Assembly (NCBI RefSeq): GCF_021650705.1
Contig: NZ_CP087138.1
Coordinates: forward strand, 3,682,001 to 3,746,000
Length of the DNA: 64,000 bases
Direction of reading: 5' to 3'
DNA from: Pseudomonas sp. KNUC1026
Lineage (GTDB): Bacteria; Pseudomonadota; Gammaproteobacteria; Pseudomonadales; Pseudomonadaceae
The notes beneath the pieces are model-generated. The model was not told the DNA's origin. It did not search any database and saw only the letters and a list, made by a program, of their open reading frames with translations. Positions 53,491 to 63,748 of the stretch are shown here, one piece after another. Both the position numbers and the translations under genes were made by a program. Position 1 is the stretch's first letter. Each line of letters opens with the position of its first letter.

Positions 53491-53910
53491 TCAAGAGCCA
53501 CCGCAGCTCTTCGGAACCAGAGTCCCATCAGTTACATCTGTGGCACAAGACCAAGTACCGTTGGCACGCGTCCAAGTAACCTTCTTGCCTTGAATCGCAA
53601 CTGGACCATTCTGCATGACGCATTGAATGGAGCCAGATCCATCGGAAGCTTTACCGACGGCAGTCAAAGCAGAACAGTTAGAAGTGGATTCAGCCGCGGC
53701 ACCAACATCTGTGGATTTTGCAACGTCGGAACCACTCTGAATACGATCATCGACACCTACTTTCAGCGCAGAGGTTTCTGCGATGGCGGCAGCAATTTTC
53801 GACTTCGACTGATATTTCGAGTATTGCGGGATAGCGATTGCAGCAAGGATACCGATAATTGCTACCACGATCATCAGTTCGATGAGCGTGAAGCCCTTCT
53901 GATTATTCAT
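53491..53910 (-). CDS. pilA: type IV major pilin PilA
   Basis: A 139-residue prepilin. A six-residue leader MNNQKG is cut before [20 protein letters not shown] by PilD; the +5 Glu is present. The globular domain has four cysteines; the C-terminal pair (WSCATD, KSCGGS) bounds the D-region loop. GGAG precedes the ATG. A -24/-12 promoter lies about 47-61 bp upstream, matching PilR/sigma54 control of pilA in Pseudomonas. It is divergent from pilB and is followed by a second pilin gene. Confidence 0.93.
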   Translation of the reverse strand: MNNQKGFTLIELMIVVAIIGILAAIAIPQYSKYQSKSKIAAAIAETSALKVGVDDRIQSGSDVAKSTDVGAAAESTSNCSALTAVGKASDGSGSIQCVMQNGPVAIQGKKVTWTRANGTWSCATDVTDGTLVPKSCGGS

Positions 53911-53956
53911 CGTACATCTCCAGATTCAGGGGAAAGCCCTGTCAGGTTACGCACCA

Positions 53957-53971
53957 GCAATTCATATGCCA
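53957..53971 (-). promoter_or_regulatory. sigma54 promoter of pilA
   Basis: On the minus strand TGGCATATGAATTGC has GG and GC exactly ten bases apart (GG at 53969-53970, GC at 53957-53958) and is close to the sigma54 consensus. It is correctly placed about 50 bp before pilA. A PilR-type activator would be required; it is not in the window. Confidence 0.8.
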
Positions 53972-54136
53972 GACCTGAAATCGTCGAAATTTCAGATCTG
54001 AAAAAGTTTCTTCACATGTATCACATGCCACTAATGAGCCATGTCTGACAAAATTTGTCACCCCCACCCAATCTTATTGGCACACTCGCATGACTAGGCT
54101 ATAACAGCTGCAATTGCGCAGTATCCGGATCTCCGA

Positions 54137-55833
54137 ATGAATGATATCGCCCTTACCGGCCTGGCCAGACAGCTGGTCGTCACTGAGCTTCTCACCGAGC
54201 AGGCCGCCCAGCAAGCTTACCTGCAGGCCCAGCGTGGGCGGGTATCGCTTGTTCACTATCTGGTCCAGAACAAGCTCGTGGAAGGTCGAGTACTGGCTGA
54301 GGTTGCGTCCGACCAGTTCGGAGTGGCTCTCTTTGATATTGCGGCAATGGATCGCAGCAGCCAGCCCAAGGCTGCAGTAAGCGAAAAGCTTGTACGCCAA
54401 CATCGTGCGTTGCCGCTCTGGAAACGCGGCAACAAGCTTTTCATTGGTATGGCTGACCCCACTAACCACCAGGCAATCACCGATATACAGTTCAGCACCG
54501 GCCTGACCGCCGAGGCTATTTTAGTAGAAGACGATAAACTCACCGCAGCTATAGACCAGTATTTTGAGGCTGCAACTACTGGCCTGGAGGATCTGGCCGA
54601 CGTAGATCTCGACGGAGTGGATATAGACTCCGCGTCTACAGAACGAGACGAGCCCATCACTGCGGATGCAGATGATGCGCCGGTTGTTAGATTCGTCAAC
54701 AAGATGTTGCTGGATGCCATCCGGGGCGGCTCTTCCGATCTGCACTTCGAACCGTACGAGAAAGCCTATCGTGTCCGGTTCAGGACCGATGGAATGTTGA
54801 GAGAAATGGCGAGGCCGCCCATCTCGCTGGCGAGTCGTATTGCCGCTCGCTTAAAAGTCATGGCGAGTCTCGATATCTCGGAAAGACGGAAACCTCAAGA
54901 CGGCCGTATAAAAATGCGGATATCTAAAAATAAAGCTATTGATTTTCGCGTTAATACCCTGCCAACGCTGTGGGGTGAAAAGATCGTAATGCGTATCCTC
55001 GACCCATCAAGTGCACAAATGGGAATCGATGCACTGGGATATGAGGCATCCCAAAAAGAACTTTATCTGAGCGCCCTCAAGCAACCACAAGGAATGATTT
55101 TGGTTACCGGCCCTACCGGGTCCGGTAAAACCGTATCTCTTTATACCGGCCTCAATATATTAAACACCGTTGACATCAACATCTCCACAGCCGAAGACCC
55201 AGTGGAGATCAATATGGAGGGTATCAACCAGGTAAATGTCAACCCCAGGCAGGGGCTGGATTTCGCATCAGCACTGCGTTCGTTCTCAGACAAGACCCTG
55301 ATGTAATCATGGTCGGTGAGATCCGGGACCTAGAGACAGCCGAGATTGCAATCAAGGCTGCTCAGACAGGGCATATGGTGCTATCCACCCTCCACACAAA
55401 CAGTGCTGCCGAAACATTGACGCGCCTTCAGAACATGGGTGTGGCAAGCTTCAACATTGCAACGTCTGTCAACTTGATCATTGCGCAGCGGCTTGCTCGA
55501 AAGCTGTGCCCACTTTGCAAAAAAGAGGCCGATGTTCCAAAGGACGTTTTGATCGCTGAAGGTTTCCCCGTTGAGTCCTTAGGGTCGTTCAAAATCTACG
55601 AGCCCGTAGGGTGCAGCCATTGCAACGCGGGCTATAAGGGCCGTCAAGGCATATATGAGGTGGTTAAGATCACCCCCGCCTTGCAGCGTTTGATTATGGA
55701 AGGCGGAAACTCGATCGAAATTTCTATGCAAATGCGTAAGGAGGGCTTCAATGACTTGCGGATGTCCGGCCTGGAGAAGGTCATGCTGGGTATTACTAGC
55801 CTAGAAGAAGTCAACCGTGTGACCAAGGATTGA
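54137..55833 (+). CDS. pilB: type IV pilus assembly ATPase PilB (one frame break)
   Basis: The cytosolic hexameric ATPase that powers pilus extension; 565 residues once rejoined. The N-terminal GspE/MshEN-type domain opens ALTGLARQLVVTELLTEQ. Walker A is VTGPTGSGKTVSLYT, the Asp/His boxes follow (STAEDPVEI, STLHTNSA) and the zinc motif is CPLCKKEA with CSHCNAGY. The break is at 55285, where one C is missing so that SFLRQDPDVI is lost; the frame resumes MVGEIRDLETAEIAIKAA. Artifact is likely. The coding region is less GC-rich than its neighbours. It is the first gene of pilB-pilC-pilD. Confidence 0.92.
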
Positions 55834-55835
55834 TA

Positions 55836-57052
55836 ATGGCCACTCCGACTTCTAAAGAAACTTCATTTGCATGGGAAGGGTTAGACCGTAAAGGTAACTC
55901 TGTAAAGGGCGAGCTGAGCAGCCAGAGCATAGCCTTGGTCAAGGCTCAACTTAGAAAACAGGGCATTACACCTGGCAAAATCAAAAAGAAATCCAGACCA
56001 TTGTTCGGCGGAGGGAAACGAATAAAGCCTCTGGACATTGCATTCTTTACACGCCAAATGGCCACGATGATGCGCGCCGGAGTACCGTTACTGCAGGCTT
56101 TTGACATCATTACCGAGAGTGTAGACAACGTCAACTTCAAAAATCTTGTTTTGAATTTGAAAAACGAGGTCTCTTCTGGTAATACGCTGGCTCATGCCTT
56201 GAGGCAGCACCCTAAATACTTCGACGACCTCTATTGCAACCTTGTCGACGCTGGCGAACAAGCAGGCGCGCTCGAGACGCTGCTTGATCGCGTCGCGACC
56301 TATAAGGAAAAAACCGAAGCACTCAAGGCAAAAATCAAAAAGGCGATGACCTATCCTATAGCGGTGCTGATTGTAGCGTTCGTAGTGTCGGGCATCTTGC
56401 TTATAAAGGTCGTGCCGCAGTTTCAAATCGTATTTCAGGGCTTTGGAGCGGAGCTACCTGCTTTCACACAGATGGTTATTTCTCTGTCGGACTTTGTACA
56501 AAACTGGTGGTACATCATATTGCCAGCCTTATTTATAGCTGGGTTCGCAGTTGTACAGGTTCAGAAAAAAGCGAGCGGTTTCGAGATGCGCTGGATCATT
56601 TTTATCTGAAAATTCCGATTATCGGGGGCATTCTCTATAAGTCTGCTATCGCCCGATTTGCCAGGACCCTCTCCACCACCTTCGCAGCTGGCGTTCCATT
56701 GGTTGAAGCGTTGGACTCTGTATCAGGTGCGACGGGAAATGTTGTTTTCAAAACCGCTGTCAACCAGGTAAAGCAAGATGTTTCCACAGGCACGCCTCTA
56801 AACACCTCTATGCGGTCGGCAAAGGTATTTCCAAGCTTGGCTATACAGATGACAGCGATAGGGGAAGAGTCGGGCGCTCTCGATAACATGCTTGACAAGG
56901 TAGCGGGCTATTATGAAGAGGAAGTCGACAACGCCGTCGGCAGCCTTACGACTTTGATGGAGCCCATGATCATGGCCGTCTTGGGCATTTTGGTCGGCGG
57001 CCTCGTCATCGCCATGTACCTCCCCATCTTCCAACTCGGCTCCGTCGTCTAA
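55836..57052 (+). CDS. pilC: type IV pilus inner-membrane platform protein PilC (one frame break)
   Basis: The polytopic platform that couples PilB to pilin polymerisation; 405 residues once rejoined. Two GspF domains are visible: FFTRQMATMMRAGVPLLQAF in the first and FARTLSTTFAAGVPLVEALD in the second. Hydrophobic helices occur around YPIAVLIVAFVVSGILLI and MAVLGILVGGLVIAMYLPIF. The break is at 56565-56570, where six A are read and seven would give KKSERFRDALDHFYLKI. ATG at 55836, 3 bp after the pilB stop. Confidence 0.92.
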
Positions 57053-57055
57053 CCC

Positions 57056-57925
57056 ATGCCCGCTCTTGACCTCCTGGCCACCTCCCCCCTGGCCCTGACC
57101 CTCTGCACCCTGCTCCTCGGCCTGCTCGTCGGCAGTTTCCTCAACGTCGTCATCCATCGCCTGCCCATCACGCTCGACCGCCAATGGCGAGCCCAGGCGC
57201 TGGACTACCGAACTCCCCGAGGAACCCCAACCCGAGCGTTACAACCTCGTCACTCCCCGCTCCTGCTGCCGCACTGCCAGCGCCCGATCCGCGCCCACGA
57301 GAATATCCCGCTGCTCAGCTACCTGTTCCTCAAAGGCCGCTGCGCCGGTTGCAAGGCGCGCATCAGCGCTCGCTATCCGCTGGTGGAGCTGGCCAGCGGC
57401 GTGCTCAGCGTCTTCATCGCCTGGCATTTCGGCGCTACCTGGCAGATGGCGGCGATGCTGGTGCTCACCTGGGGCCTGCTGGCGCTGAGCCTGATCGACA
57501 TCGACCGCCAGTGGCTGCCAGATGTGATCGTGCTGCCCCTGCTGTGGCTGGGCCTGATCCTCAACACGCAAAACGTTTTCGCCCCACTACCGGACGCGCT
57601 GTGGGGCGCGGTGTTCGGCTACGGCTCGTTGTGGCTGGTGTTTCAGCTGTTCCGGCTGGTGACCGGCAAGGAAGGCATGGGATATGGCGACTTCAAGCTG
57701 CTGGCGATGTTCGGCGCCTGGGGTGGCTGGCAGTTGCTGCCGCTGACGGTGCTGCTGTCGTCGGTGGTGGGTGCGGTATTGGGGGTGATTTTGTTGCGTG
57801 CGCGGGGTGCGAGCAGCAGCACGCCGATCCCGTTCGGGCCGTACATTGCACTGGCGGGGTGGATCGCTTTGCTCTGGGGTGATCAAATAACCGGCCTGTA
57901 CCTGCAATTCGCTGGATTTAGATGA
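57056..57925 (+). CDS. pilD: prepilin peptidase/N-methyltransferase PilD (hidden double frame break)
   Basis: A bifunctional membrane aspartyl protease that cleaves and N-methylates prepilins. It has 289 residues. The catalytic aspartates are in [12 protein letters not shown] and [12 protein letters not shown]. The second zinc CxxC is GRCAGC. The first CxxC appears missing, and residues about 52-72 do not resemble PilD. Reading the region 57208-57273 in the +1 frame gives [20 protein letters not shown], followed by [15 protein letters not shown] on return. So an extra C near 57208 and a missing C near 57271 probably cancel each other. It overlaps coaE (ATGA). Confidence 0.92.
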   Translation: MPALDLLATSPLALTLCTLLLGLLVGSFLNVVIHRLPITLDRQWRAQALDYRTPRGTPTRALQPRHSPLLLPHCQRPIRAHENIPLLSYLFLKGRCAGCKARISARYPLVELASGVLSVFIAWHFGATWQMAAMLVLTWGLLALSLIDIDRQWLPDVIVLPLLWLGLILNTQNVFAPLPDALWGAVFGYGSLWLVFQLFRLVTGKEGMGYGDFKLLAMFGAWGGWQLLPLTVLLSSVVGAVLGVILLRARGASSSTPIPFGPYIALAGWIALLWGDQITGLYLQFAGFR

Positions 57926-58536
57926 CCCACACTCCCTGGATTCTTGCCCTCACCGGCGGCATCGGCAGCGGCAAGAGCGCCGCCGCCGAGCGTTTCATGG
58001 CCCACGGCATTGAAGTGGTGGATGCCGACCACGCCTCGCGTTGGGTGGTCGAGCCGGGCCAGCCGGCGTTGACGCAACTGGTGGCGCATTTCGGCGAGCG
58101 CGTGCTGAACGCCGAGGGCACCTTGAACCGCGCAGTGCTGCGCGAGCTGATCTTCGCTGACCCCGATGAACGGCAGTGGGTCGAGGCGCTGCTGCACCCG
58201 TTGATTGGCGCGGAGATCGAGGCGCGCCTGGCGCGGGCAACGTCGCCTTATGCGATCTACATGGCACCGCTGGTGGTGGAAACCGGCAACCGCCGTGGCG
58301 CACGCCGGGTGCTGGTGGTGGATGTGCCCAGCGAGCTGCAGGTGCAACGCACCCTGGCCCGCGACGGCACCTCCGAAGCACAGGTGCGTGCCATTCTGCA
58401 GGCCCAGGCCAGCCGCGAGCAGCGCCTGGCCTGGGCCGATGATGTGATCGTCAATGACCGCGACCTCGCCTGGCTGCACGCCGAGGTCGACCGCCTGCAT
58501 TCGTTTTACCTGACTTTACCTGGAGCACCTGCATGA
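57922..58536 (+). CDS. coaE: dephospho-CoA kinase
   Basis: Phosphorylates dephospho-CoA in the last step of CoA synthesis. It is 204 residues with the P-loop [13 protein letters not shown], the [15 protein letters not shown] substrate motif, the lid region and [10 protein letters not shown] near the C terminus. The start overlaps the pilD stop. The pilD-coaE-yacG order is conserved in Pseudomonas. Confidence 0.95.
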   Translation: MTHTPWILALTGGIGSGKSAAAERFMAHGIEVVDADHASRWVVEPGQPALTQLVAHFGERVLNAEGTLNRAVLRELIFADPDERQWVEALLHPLIGAEIEARLARATSPYAIYMAPLVVETGNRRGARRVLVVDVPSELQVQRTLARDGTSEAQVRAILQAQASREQRLAWADDVIVNDRDLAWLHAEVDRLHSFYLTLPGAPA

Positions 58537-58733
58537 GCCCGACCATCGTTCACTGCCCTACCTGCAACGCCCCTGTGGAATGGGGCCCGGCATCGGCGCA
58601 GCGGCCGTTCTGTTCGGAGCGTTGCAAGCTGATCGACCTGGGCGCCTGGGCCTCGGAAGAGCACAAGATCCCGGTGGCGCCTGATGCCGAGGACGAGCTG
58701 TTTTCCGAAGACCTGATGCCGCGCCAGCACTGA
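58533..58733 (+). CDS. yacG: DNA gyrase inhibitor/zinc protein YacG
   Basis: A 66-residue zinc-finger protein. The four cysteines are in CPTCNAP and [12 protein letters not shown], the YacG signature; E. coli YacG inhibits gyrase. The C terminus is acidic (EDELFSEDL). The start overlaps the coaE stop (ATGA), so the two are translationally coupled. Confidence 0.95.
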   Translation: MSPTIVHCPTCNAPVEWGPASAQRPFCSERCKLIDLGAWASEEHKIPVAPDAEDELFSEDLMPRQH

Positions 58734-58815
58734 ACCCTGCCATCACTGCTTCATGATTTAGCTGCTAGCCTCAGGTGATCGAACCTTTTGAAGTTCCCGC
58801 GCCGAGGCCGGCCTT

Positions 58816-59446
58816 ATGGACGACATCGACTACCTGCGCCTGCTCACCGACCAGGCCGAACAGGCCAATGCGTTTCTTTCCAATGCGCGCAAGTGGGAGC
58901 GGGAGCGCTGGGTGTGCCAGCGCTTGCTGCAAGGCCTGAACCTCAGCTATCGCGGCGAGGAGTTCATGCCGGCCGGGCAGGAGCCCCCGGACGTGTCGTT
59001 TCGCGAGGCGCGTTTCGAGGTGTTCTTCGTGCTCGACCATGGCCGGCGGCTGAACGACGAATGGCGCGAGGAGCTGACACGCCGGCGCAGCGCGCTGTCG
59101 CTCAGCCAGCTGGTTCAGCGCCAGGCACGGCCGCGGCGCATTCGTGCCAAGGATTTGCTTCAGCGGCTCGGGCCGAACCCTGCGCAAGAAGGCAGCCAGT
59201 TACCATGAGCGGGGGATCGACCTGTCCGAGCTGGACCTGGTGGCGTTCGCCAGCCTGAAGCGGGAAGTGCTGGATTTGAACAGTCACTTCCCGGCGCCCA
59301 CCGAGTACCTGCGCCAGGGTTGGCGGTCGCTGTCGCTGGTGGGGCCGACGTTCGTGCGGGTGCTGTATGCGCATCCGGATGCGCCGGATTTTCTAAGGGC
59401 CAATCTTGGGCGCAGTTTGATTTTTGATGTGGGGATTACGCTGTAA
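58816..59446 (+). CDS. DUF1780 family protein (one frame break)
   Basis: A protein of about 209 residues once rejoined, which by sequence pattern (MDDIDYLRLLTDQAEQANAFL, FMPAGQEPPDVSFREARFEV) and position after yacG looks like the Pseudomonas DUF1780 family. That family is of unknown function, sometimes described as a putative endonuclease. The frame breaks at 59176-59177, where an extra A interrupts LLQRLGPTLRKKAASYHE. The C-terminal half (LSELDLVAFASLKREVLDL, GPTFVRVLYAHPDAPDFLR) is intact. I assign the family from memory. Confidence 0.75.
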
Positions 59447-59784
59447 TGGGAGCCCTGGAGTAAGGCACGTCGCCCGGCGAGCCGGCCTCCCACCGGACAA
59501 AACTGTGGCCCTGTGCCACTGCGGATATATTTCCGAGCCAGCAATTGATCCCCGTCAGTGAACCCTGTAGCTTTTCCTGCATCTGAAGCTCCATCGTTTC
59601 CGCTCGCGGTCACCTGAAAAGATGCCAACTGTGCCTACCCTCCCCCTCATGCGCCGCGCGATCGCACGGCCGGGCAGGTGTCGGCCGCGTGCTTCCCGAC
59701 TTTCTGCCCCCTTGCCCTGCTCGAGCTGCCTTGCGCTCGCGGCGAGGGTGGCTGCCCGCTTTCCCAACCTTATGAGATATCTCC
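59447..59784. repeat. intergenic region with one REP element at 59469-59494
   Basis: GTCGCCCGGCGAGCCGGCCT (extended by CCCACC) is a single-arm copy of the REP family seen elsewhere in the window. The rest of this 338-bp stretch holds the ndh promoter region and shows no other gene or repeat I recognise. Confidence 0.7.
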
Positions 59785-61088
59785 ATGACACATCGCATCG
59801 TGATCGTTGGCGGCGGCGCCGGCGGCCTGGAACTGGCGACCCGCCTGGGCAAGAGCGTCGGTAAACAGGGCAAGGCCAAGGTCACCCTGGTCGACGCGAA
59901 CCTCACCCATATCTGGAAGCCGCTGCTGCACGAGGTGGCCGCCGGCTCGCTGAACTCCTACGCCGACGAGCTGAACTACGTCGCGCAAGCCAAGTGGAAC
60001 CACTTCGAGTTCCAGCTGGGGCGCATGCGCGCGCTGGACCGTGACGCCCGCACCATCACGCTGGAGCAGGCCCTCGATGAGCAAGGCGCCGAGCTGGTGC
60101 CTGAGCGCAGCATCGCCTACGACACACTGGTGATCGCGGTGGGCAGCACCACCAATGATTTCGGCACTCAAGGCGCGGCCGAGCATTGCCTGTTCCTCGA
60201 CACCCGCAAGCAGGCCGAGCGTTTCCACCAGCAACTGCTCAATGCTTACCTGCGGGCCCACGCCGAGCCTGAAGCGCATGAGGGTGAAATCAACGTGGCC
60301 ATCGTCGGCGCAGGCGCGACCGGCGTCGAGCTGGCAGCTGAGCTGCACAATGCGGCTCATGAGCTGGCGGCCTATGGCCTGGGCCGGATCAAACCCGAGA
60401 ACCTGCGCATCACGGTGATCGAAGCCGGCCCGCGGGTGCTGCCAGCGTTGCCGGAACGCATCGGCACGCCGGTGCACCGCACCCTGGAGAAACTCGGAGT
60501 TACGGTGATGCTGGGGGCAGCAGTCAGCGAAGTCACTGCCGACCACCTGAAAACCCAGGACGGCACGGTGATCCCGGCGGTGATGAAAGTGTGGGCGGCC
60601 GGCATCCGCGCTCCGGGCTTTTTGCAGGACATCGCAGGGCTCGAAACCAACCGCATCAACCAGCTGGTGGTGCGCCCAACGCTGCAGACCACGCTTGACG
60701 ACAATATCTTCGCCTTCGGGGATTGCGCGGCCTGCCCACAACCGGGCACCGACCGCAACGTACCACCGCGCGCGCAAGCAGCGCACCAGCAGGCATCGCT
60801 GCTGGTGAAACACTCAAGGCGCGCTTGGCTGGCAGCACCGCGCCTCTGTCGGAATATCGCTACAAGGACTACGGCTCGCTGGTGTCGTTGTCGCGCTTTT
60901 CGGCGGTGGGCAATCTGATGGGCAACCTGACCGGTAGCGTGATGCTGGAGGGCTGGTTGGCGCGGATGTTCTACGTGTCGTTGTACCGCATGCACCAGGT
61001 GGCGCTGTACGGCCCGTTCCGCACCTTGATGAGCATGCTCGGCAGCCGCCTGGGCCGTGGCACCGAGCCGCGCCTGAAGCTGCACTGA
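59785..61088 (+). CDS. ndh: type II NADH dehydrogenase (one frame break)
   Basis: A single-subunit, non-proton-pumping NADH:quinone oxidoreductase on the inner face of the inner membrane; about 434 residues once rejoined. The FAD motif is [18 protein letters not shown] and the NADH motif [28 protein letters not shown] is the second FAD contact. The break is at 60808-60810, where three A should be four to give [17 protein letters not shown]. The C-terminal membrane-anchor region ([19 protein letters not shown]) follows in the other frame. Artifact is likely. Confidence 0.93.
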
Positions 61089-61259
61089 TTAGGCAAGCAA
61101 AGGGCCGGCCGTGCAATGCGGTTGGCCCCATCGAACCTGTGCGCCGACGATCAACTTTGCGCGCAAAGCCTCGGACAAATCCGCAGAAATCATTATTATC
61201 ACTGGGTGAACTTCGGTAGCCGCACCCACTCGCGGCCGCCATCAGCATTCGAGGGCGTC

Positions 61260-62279
61260 ATGGGCAACGAAAGCATCAATTGGGACACACTGGGTTTCGA
61301 CTACATCAAGACCGACCTGCGCTACCTGGCCTACTGGCGTGATGGCGCCTGGCAGCCGGGCGTGCTCACCGAAGACAACAAGCTGCACATCGCCGAAGGC
61401 TCCACTGCCCTGCACTACGGCCAGCAATGCTTCGAAGGCCTGAAGGCCTATCGCGCCAAGGACGGTTCGATCAACCTGTTCCGCCCTGACCAGAATGCCC
61501 TGCGCATGGCACGCAGCTGCGGCCGCCTGCTGATGCCCCAAGTGCCTACCGAAATGTTCATCGACGCCTGCAAACAGGTGGTCAAGGCCAACGAACGCTT
61601 CATCCCGCCCTACGGCAAAGGCGGCGCGCTGTACCTGCGCCCCTTCGTGATCGGCGTCGGCGACAACATCGGCGTGCGCACCGCTCCCGAATTCATTTTC
61701 TCGGTGTTCTGCGTGCCGGTCGGCCCTTACTTCAAGGGCGGCATGAAGCCGCACAACTTCTCGATCTCCGGCTACGACCGCGCCGCGCCCAACGGCACCG
61801 GCGCTGCCAAGGTCGGTGGCAACTATGCCGCCAGCCTGATGCCGGGCGCTGAAGCCAAGCAGGCGCACTTCGCCGACTGCATCTACCTCGACCCGGCCAC
61901 CCACAGCAAGATCGAGGAAGTCGGCTCGGCCAACTTCTTCGGCATCACAGCCAATAATGAATTCGTCACACCCAAATCTGCCTCCGTGCTGCCAGGCATC
62001 ACTCGCCTGTCGTTGATGGAGCTGGCGCAGACCCGCCTGGGCCTGACCGTGATCGAAGACGACGTACACATCGACAACCTCGACCGCTTCGTCGAGGCCG
62101 GCGCTTGCGGCACTGCCGCGGTGATCTCGCCCATCGGCGGCATCCAGCACAATGGCAAGCTGCATGTGTTCCACAGCGAAACCGAGGTCGGCCCGGTTAC
62201 CCAGAAGCTCTACAAGGAGCTGACCGGCATCCAGTTCGGTGAAGTCGAAGGCCCGGCCGGTTGGGTCATCAAGGTTTAA
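61260..62279 (+). CDS. ilvE: branched-chain amino acid aminotransferase
   Basis: Transaminates valine, leucine and isoleucine with 2-oxoglutarate. The 339-residue length and sequence mark the fold-type IV class II form found in Pseudomonas. The PLP lysine lies in GAAKVGGNYAASL; ALHYGQQCFEGLKAYR, KIEEVGSANFF and EAGACGTAAVISPIGG are conserved. ATG at 61260; the frame is open upstream to 61116 but without domain sequence. It is followed by a bidirectional terminator and converges on the aromatic aminotransferase gene. Confidence 0.95.
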   Translation: MGNESINWDTLGFDYIKTDLRYLAYWRDGAWQPGVLTEDNKLHIAEGSTALHYGQQCFEGLKAYRAKDGSINLFRPDQNALRMARSCGRLLMPQVPTEMFIDACKQVVKANERFIPPYGKGGALYLRPFVIGVGDNIGVRTAPEFIFSVFCVPVGPYFKGGMKPHNFSISGYDRAAPNGTGAAKVGGNYAASLMPGAEAKQAHFADCIYLDPATHSKIEEVGSANFFGITANNEFVTPKSASVLPGITRLSLMELAQTRLGLTVIEDDVHIDNLDRFVEAGACGTAAVISPIGGIQHNGKLHVFHSETEVGPVTQKLYKELTGIQFGEVEGPAGWVIKV

Positions 62280-62290
62280 AGGCGAGCTGC

Positions 62291-62318
62291 AAGCTCCAAG
62301 CTCCAAGCTCCAAGCTCC
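62291..62318 (+). repeat. AAGCTCC heptamer, four tandem copies
   Basis: Four perfect AAGCTCC units follow the ilvE stop. Related CTGCAAGCT motifs occur in direct form at about 62285 and in inverse form at 62371-62395, so the terminator is flanked by inverted copies. Confidence 0.8.
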
Positions 62319-62321
62319 AAG

Positions 62322-62359
62322 AAAAAGCAGATTTTCGCCCAAACGAAAATCTGCTTTTT
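62322..62359. terminator. bidirectional terminator between ilvE and the aromatic aminotransferase
   Basis: AAAAAGCAGATTTTCG and CGAAAATCTGCTTTTT form a perfect 16-bp stem with a 6-nt loop, with A and T runs on its outer ends. Confidence 0.92.
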
Positions 62360-62403
62360 GCTTTTAACTTGCAGCTAGCAGCTTGCAGCTTGCCGCTAAC
62401 CGT

Positions 62404-63588
62404 TTATCCCATAACCTGGGCAAACGCCTCGATAACCTGGTCCAGGTTCGAGTGGTTCAGGCCCGCAATGCAGATGCGCCCGGTTTCCACCGCATAGACG
62501 CCATGCTCAGCCTTGAGCGTGCGCACTTGCTCAGCCGATAGGCCGGTGTAGGCGAACATGCCTTGCTGATGAGCGAGGAAGTCGAAATCACGATCCGGCA
62601 AACGGGCTTTCAGGCCTTGCACCAACGCCGCGCGCATGGCGGTGATGCGCTCGCGCATTTCGGCCAGCTCACCCTGCCATTGCTGATTCAATCGCGCATC
62701 GCCCAGCACCTTCGCAACCAGCGTGGCGCCGAACATGGGCGGGCTCGAATAGTTGCGGCGCACGTTCAGCTTCATTTGCCCGAACACACGGTCCACGTCC
62801 GCCTTGACGGTGTGCAGGCTCAGCGCGCCAACGCGCTCGCCATAGAGCGAGAAGGTTTTGGAGAACGAGCTGGAGACCAGAAATTGCATGCCGCGGCGGG
62901 CGCACTCGCGAACCAGCCACGCGTCGTCGTCCAGGCCGTCGCCAAAACCCTGATAGGCGATGTCGAGAAAGGCGATGGCGTCACGGGCCTGCAGTGCATC
63001 GAGCAGCGGCAGCCATTGCTCGCGGGTGGGTTGCACGCCGGTGGGGTTGTGGCAGCACGGGTGCAGCAGCACGATAGCCTTGGCCGGCAGGGCCTGGAAG
63101 GCAGCCAGCGCACCGTCGAAATCGAAGCGGCGGGTTTGCGGGTGGAAGTACGGGTAGCGTTTTACCTCGAAACCCGCCCCTTGGAAGATGCCCAGGTGGT
63201 TGTCCCAGGTAGGGTCCGAGACCCACACGGCGGAATCGGGCCAGGCGCTTTTGAGCAGGTCGGCACCCACCTTGAGTGCGCCGGAGCCGCCAACGGTCTG
63301 GATGACCGCCACGCCGTGGGTGGGCAGCACGCTGCCAGCGAACAGCAGTTCAGCCACCACCTTGCGATAGGCCGCCGAGCCCTCCTGCGGCAAGTAGGTG
63401 CGCGGGGTATGTTCGGCCACCAGCGCGTCTTCGGCTTCACGCACCGACGGCAGCAGCGGGATAAGCCCGGCTTCGTCGTAATAGATGCCCACACCAAGGT
63501 TGACCTTGTTCGGCCGCGGGTCCTCGGCGAACTCCCCCATCAACCCCAGGATCGGGTCGCCGGCGTACAGGGGCAAATGTTCGAACAT
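62404..63588 (-). CDS. aromatic amino acid aminotransferase (TyrB/PhhC type)
   Basis: A 394-residue PLP fold-type I class I aminotransferase. The PLP lysine lies in SSSFSKTFSLYGERVG (near residue 250); VNLGVGIYYDEAG, VLLHPCCHNPTG and MKLNVRRNYSSPP are typical of the aspartate/aromatic group. It would interconvert phenylalanine/tyrosine and their keto acids. I start it at MFEHLPLYAGDP (63588); an ATG two codons earlier is possible. Aspartate aminotransferase is the close alternative. It converges on ilvE. Confidence 0.88.
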   Translation of the reverse strand: MFEHLPLYAGDPILGLMGEFAEDPRPNKVNLGVGIYYDEAGLIPLLPSVREAEDALVAEHTPRTYLPQEGSAAYRKVVAELLFAGSVLPTHGVAVIQTVGGSGALKVGADLLKSAWPDSAVWVSDPTWDNHLGIFQGAGFEVKRYPYFHPQTRRFDFDGALAAFQALPAKAIVLLHPCCHNPTGVQPTREQWLPLLDALQARDAIAFLDIAYQGFGDGLDDDAWLVRECARRGMQFLVSSSFSKTFSLYGERVGALSLHTVKADVDRVFGQMKLNVRRNYSSPPMFGATLVAKVLGDARLNQQWQGELAEMRERITAMRAALVQGLKARLPDRDFDFLAHQQGMFAYTGLSAEQVRTLKAEHGVYAVETGRICIAGLNHSNLDQVIEAFAQVMG

Positions 63589-63748
63589 ACACACCTCTTG
63601 TGATCGATAAACGAGGCCACCCGGGCCTGAGCCGGTGATTACCCCACAGGCCCTTCACAGCGTCAAGCGGCGTAAAGCCGGGCACTGTTTGCAAAGATTG
63701 CTCGCCCATTGACAGGCCGGCTGCGGCATCTCAGTATCGGCATCACAA

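Noticed and set aside
54137..57052. pilB and pilC as true pseudogenes
   Set aside because: Each is restored to normal length by one base, and many unrelated genes in the window show the same type of break, so artifact is likelier than decay.
61116..61259. 48-residue N-terminal extension of ilvE
   Set aside because: The in-frame sequence before 61260 has no family similarity, and ATG 61260 starts the normal branched-chain aminotransferase sequence.
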